This document shows, in pieces, positions 51,445 to 53,483 of a DNA stretch of 53,483 nt (its first letter is position 1; every line of letters begins with the position of its first letter). Made by a program: the position numbers and the translations under genes. The DNA is from an uncultured Clostridia bacterium (GTDB lineage: Bacteria; Bacillota; Clostridia; Christensenellales; UBA1242). Location of the stretch: positions 74,718 to 128,200 of the forward strand of contig CANQAY010000002.1 in NCBI GenBank assembly GCA_947589025.1, given 5' to 3'. The notes beneath the pieces were generated by a model. That model saw only the letters and a list, made by a program, of their open reading frames with translations, did not search any database and was not told where the DNA came from.

Positions 51445-51584
51445 GCGAGCAATGTTTGTGCTTGCACAAAAACATGTGCGAGCGAAGGCAGTCAATACGA
51501 AGTATAATAACTGAGCAAGATATGTCACCCTGAGCGGACCCCGTAAAAATCTAATTTTTAATGGGGTGAAAGTCGAAGGGTCTC
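51445..51584. repeat. Hairpin cluster with family C repeat
   Basis: After spoIVB come GTTTGTGC/GCACAAAAAC and CAGT..ATAC-gaa-GTAT..ACTG hairpins (51444-51515), then GTCACCCTGAGC...GTCGAAGGGTCTC (51524-51584). The last is a REP-like repeat known in many bacteria; a CCCC...GGGG hairpin (51538-51567) sits inside its loop. Confidence 0.7.
51538..51567. repeat. CCCC...GGGG hairpin, copy 3 (nested)
   Basis: ACCCC pairs with GGGGT and TAAAAAT with ATTTTTA around CTA. It interrupts the family C repeat between GAGCG and AAGTCGAAG. Confidence 0.75.
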
Positions 51585-51614
51585 TATTTCGCAAAATGCT
51601 ATACTTATTTAATA

Positions 51615-51644
51615 AAAAATTACACGGCGTCGTGTGTAATTTTT
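51615..51644 (-). terminator. Terminator of the Mrr-like gene
   Basis: AAAAATTACAC pairs with GTGTAATTTTT, 11 bases, around an 8-base loop. It lies just past the stop codon on the minus strand. Confidence 0.8.
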
Positions 51645-51673
51645 AAAATTCATGTTTTTATAAAAATAATAAT

Positions 51674-52651
51674 TTATCTTGGAATGTAAACCATCTCCAA
51701 CTTTATACTTTGTTTAAACTCATCACTCATTTTATCATAAAATTTTAAAATAAGTTCAACAAATTCTTCACCATTGATTGCTTTTATTCTAGGATTGTCC
51801 TCAATATATTTTTTTGCATTTTTTGTGTAATCGCTAAGTGTAACAAACAAACCATAATCACCGGTTTTAAGAACACCACCAAGTTTGTTTAAATCCGCTT
51901 CTGCAATGTCTCCATTTTTGCTTTTAACTTGAACAACAACACGCGGAGGAAGTTCATCCTTGTATGCAATCACATCAACCCCGTGATCTCCACTTATTGG
52001 TGTTCTCTTTGCATCATAACCCATTGCTCTAAGCAAATCAGTAACAACATCTTCCAACTTCCCACCCTTATGTAAGCGATATAACTCTTTAAGAATATAG
52101 TCCTTTGTGGCTTGCTTTGTGTTAATTGTTGCCTCTTGTATAGATTCATCGTGCTGTAAATAAACATTCGTTGAGTTCTTTTCCAATGCATTAATAACTT
52201 CGTCTGCATATTGGCTTATTTGAAAAACGCTTAAAAAAGACCCAAATTCATATAATGCTCCTTGACTAAACATAGTTCTAGGCAAATGCTTAAGCCACTT
52301 CACTTTCCTTAAATTTGCATATTCATATTGATTTTCATCATAGTAATAATCGCTTTCTATAACACCAATGTTTATCTCTCTATTGGTTTTTGAAGGAAAT
52401 ACAACCAAATCTCCAATTTTCATTTCAACACAAAATTTGTATAATTGGCTGGCACTTCCCGCAACAGATGACTTTGTAGCTTCAGGATAAACTTTTGAAT
52501 ATTTTTCTTTAAAGGATTCCCTATCTTTTTTAATTTGAGATAAATCCCCCATTTTCTTCCAGCCTATTGCAATCACTGGATTTTTTGCATCCAATAAAAG
52601 ATTATCCGCTTGTGAATGAATCCCCCAAATTGTTTTTTCAGTGGTTTTCAT
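51674..52651 (-). CDS. Mrr-like restriction endonuclease
   Basis: The 325-residue product ends in an Mrr-type nuclease domain: LEDVVTDLLRAMGYDAKRTP, then GDHGVDVIAY and VVVQVKSKNG, which give the D...QxK catalytic set of PD-(D/E)XK enzymes. The N-terminal 150 residues (WGIHSQADN, IAIGWKKMGD, IGDLVVFPSK) look like an EVE/PUA-type fold that may read modified bases. Such proteins act as type IV restriction, cutting foreign modified DNA. AGGAGGA precedes ATG 52651. It is a single gene with a tRNA cluster on one side and repeats on the other, a common place for acquired defence genes. No partner methylase is seen. Confidence 0.85.
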   Translation of the reverse strand: MKTTEKTIWGIHSQADNLLLDAKNPVIAIGWKKMGDLSQIKKDRESFKEKYSKVYPEATKSSVAGSASQLYKFCVEMKIGDLVVFPSKTNREINIGVIESDYYYDENQYEYANLRKVKWLKHLPRTMFSQGALYEFGSFLSVFQISQYADEVINALEKNSTNVYLQHDESIQEATINTKQATKDYILKELYRLHKGGKLEDVVTDLLRAMGYDAKRTPISGDHGVDVIAYKDELPPRVVVQVKSKNGDIAEADLNKLGGVLKTGDYGLFVTLSDYTKNAKKYIEDNPRIKAINGEEFVELILKFYDKMSDEFKQSIKLEMVYIPR

Positions 52652-52671
52652 TTATCCTCCTAAAATAAAAA

Positions 52672-52691
52672 TTTTACCCGTTAAGGTAAAA
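52672..52691 (-). terminator. Terminator of the tRNA-Met/tRNA-Glu unit
   Basis: TTTTACC pairs with GGTAAAA, and a T5 run follows on the minus strand. Confidence 0.85.
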
Positions 52692-52695
52692 CTTT

Positions 52696-52770
52696 TGGTG
52701 ATCCCTACGGGATTCGAACCCATATTACCACCGTGAAAGGGTGGTGTCCTAACCATTAGACGAAGGGACC
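52696..52770 (-). tRNA. tRNA-Glu (anticodon TTC)
   Basis: The acceptor GGTCCCT pairs with AGGGATC, the anticodon loop is CTTTCAC (TTC), the T loop GGGTTCGAATCCC is standard and CCA is encoded. It is the second gene of the unit that starts with tRNA-Met. Confidence 0.97.
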
Positions 52771-52911
52771 TCATGCCGATTATCTGCTCTTTTATCGTTT
52801 TGCTAATCGCAAAACTTCATTTATGCCGAAATCGGCACTTCTATGAAGGGACAACCCGCAAGCGGTTTTCCCTCATTACTCCTTTTCCCATATGGATAAG
52901 GATTAAATGTG
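52771..52911. repeat. Hairpin-rich spacer between tRNA-Met and tRNA-Glu
   Basis: Three hairpins lie in a row: GTTTTGC-taatc-GCAAAAC, TGCCGA-aa-TCGGCA and AACCCGC-aa-GCGGTTTT, the last closed further by GAAGGGA/TCCCTCA. No gene is present; an ORF here is the translated tRNA. Confidence 0.6.
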
Positions 52912-52987
52912 TGGTGGCGGTGGGTGGAATCGAACCACCGACCTATCGGGTATGAACCGATCGCTCTAACCGCTGAGCCACACCGCC
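52912..52987 (-). tRNA. tRNA-Met (anticodon CAT)
   Basis: The acceptor GGCGGTG pairs with CACCGCC; the anticodon loop is TTCATAC; CCA is encoded. The first base pair is G-C and the anticodon stem lacks the three G-C pairs of the initiator, so it is the elongator tRNA. A tRNA-Ile2 (modified CAT) is less likely. Confidence 0.93.
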
Positions 52988-53006
52988 ATACCTAATATGC
53001 GAGTTA

Positions 53007-53035
53007 AGAATAGCAAAAATTTTGCGTTTTGTCAA
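53007..53035 (-). promoter_or_regulatory. Promoter of tRNA-Met/tRNA-Glu
   Basis: On the minus strand TTGACA (53030-53035), 17 bases and TATTCT (53007-53012), 20 bases before the tRNA-Met 5' end. Confidence 0.8.
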
Positions 53036-53072
53036 CAGTTTTTTAAAATTTCTTAATAAAAATAAAAATAAG

Positions 53073-53101
53073 TTGCAAAAATCCTAAAAATGTGCTAATA
53101 T
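53073..53101 (+). promoter_or_regulatory. Promoter of the tRNA-Gly leader
   Basis: TTGCAA (53073-53078), 17 bases and TAATAT (53096-53101) with a TGC extension. Start near 53108 would give a leader of about 300 bases before tRNA-Gly. Confidence 0.6.
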
Positions 53102-53107
53102 AAAAAA

Positions 53108-53409
53108 GCAACAAACGAAAAGTTTATCGTTTGCGCCGTGCAACAAGCAAACTAACATAAATGCAGCAATAAAAAACTTTTAAAAAGTTAACGCAATGCT
53201 CTAAAATTTAACGGGGTCCCCACAAGAACTTGCTTCGCAGTGGGGAGCGCAGCCCGCAAGTGCCAATCGAACAAGGGCAGATACTTCTGCACGGTGAGAT
53301 ATTAACTTGCAAGGGCGAGCATGTCCCTCATAATAGCGGTGCAAACAAATAACAGGTTAACGTTTGCGCCGTGCAACAAGCAAACTAACATAAATGCAGT
53401 TTGCACCGC
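53108..53409 (+). other. Long structured leader of tRNA-Gly
   Basis: Two 39-base copies (53128-53166 and 53361-53399) each hold GTTTGC-12-GCAAAC. The second is enclosed by the perfect 11-base arms GCGGTGCAAAC (53336-53346) and GTTTGCACCGC (53399-53409), which end at the first tRNA base. Between the copies lies a CCCC...GGGG hairpin and a G/C-rich tract without a gene. The same six-base words (GTTTGC, GCAAAC) could pair in several ways, so alternative folds are possible. No known RNA family was recognised. Confidence 0.6.
53218..53245. repeat. CCCC...GGGG hairpin, copy 4
   Basis: CCCCAC pairs with GTGGGG; inside, GAA and TTC bracket CTTGC as in copy 2. GGGGT precedes it. Confidence 0.75.
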
Positions 53410-53483
53410 GCGGGTGTAGTACATCGGTAGTACGCGGGCTTCCCAAGCCTGTGAGGTGGGTTCGACTCCCATCACCCGCTCCA
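53410..53483 (+). tRNA. tRNA-Gly (anticodon CCC)
   Basis: The acceptor GCGGGTG pairs with CACCCGC, the anticodon loop is TTCCCAA (CCC) and CCA is encoded, at the last window base. It reads GGG codons. Confidence 0.96.

Noticed and set aside
52773-52955. ORF ending in VAVGGIEPPTYRV on the plus strand
   Set aside because: It is the antisense of tRNA-Met and the spacer read as protein; this peptide is a classic false gene from tRNA sequence.
53108-53409. tmRNA, RNase P RNA, 6S or SRP RNA in the tRNA-Gly leader
   Set aside because: I looked for their conserved cores and found none; the tract is made of repeats and hairpins.
1-53483. Recoding of TGA as Trp
   Set aside because: All long genes read through in the standard code without in-frame TGA, and tetR ends properly at TGA.

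Overview
The window is a stretch of AT-rich chromosome from a low-GC Gram-positive bacterium of the Firmicutes (Clostridia-like), most likely an uncultured anaerobe. Supporting signs are class III (oxygen-sensitive) ribonucleotide reductase nrdD/nrdG, several 4Fe-4S proteins, two DegV proteins, a single-domain methionyl-tRNA synthetase, Firmicutes-type promoters (TTGACA/TATAAT) and a SpoIVB peptidase, which places the organism in an endospore-forming lineage. The genetic code is standard. Nearly all genes stop with TAA or TAG; I found TGA only once. No prophage, IS element, CRISPR array or plasmid gene is visible.

Layout. 1-1980: a membrane 4Fe-4S protein cut by the window edge, its partner membrane protein, and tRNA-Thr. 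2105-9883: argS, a HEXXH protein, a YigZ-type protein, degV, tetR, an RlmCD-type rRNA methyltransferase, a second degV, a frameshifted HTH gene and a Crp/Fnr-type regulator. 9967-13015: nrdD-nrdG and a 55-residue basic ORF. 13063-18722: a lipoprotein and gyrB-gyrA. 19045-27967: small genes, a PQ-loop transporter, metG, a methyltransferase, a Nudix hydrolase, dnaB-yqeY, typA and an HU gene. 28099-36306: a membrane protein with an AT-hook-like tail, then the operon trxB - 2027-residue surface protein - YcxB-like protein. 36466-42301: an unknown gene, ferredoxin, recA-recN, pgsA and nfeD-SPFH. 42456-47015: a nucleoside hydrolase and a heterodimeric ABC exporter. 47225-53483: five-part tail with tRNA-Leu(AAG), an acyltransferase containing a 10-base G tract, a GNAT protein, rpsO, spoIVB, an Mrr-like nuclease and tRNA-Met, tRNA-Glu and tRNA-Gly.

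Two themes run through the window. First, many genes appear to lack a 5' leader. At least six have a -10 box ending six or seven bases before the ATG and no Shine-Dalgarno sequence, while most others have a good one. Second, the intergenic spaces are crowded with structured repeats: simple REP-like hairpins, CCCC...GGGG hairpins whose arms differ but still pair, a tandem array of long-armed hairpins, and two elements that fold as a three-hairpin cloverleaf closed by GGGGCTTT/AAAGCCCC. Some elements are nested inside others. The cloverleaf pair, the uniform leaderless geometry and the G-tract acyltransferase are the strongest leads for new biology.

All function calls come from reading motifs by eye; no database search was run.
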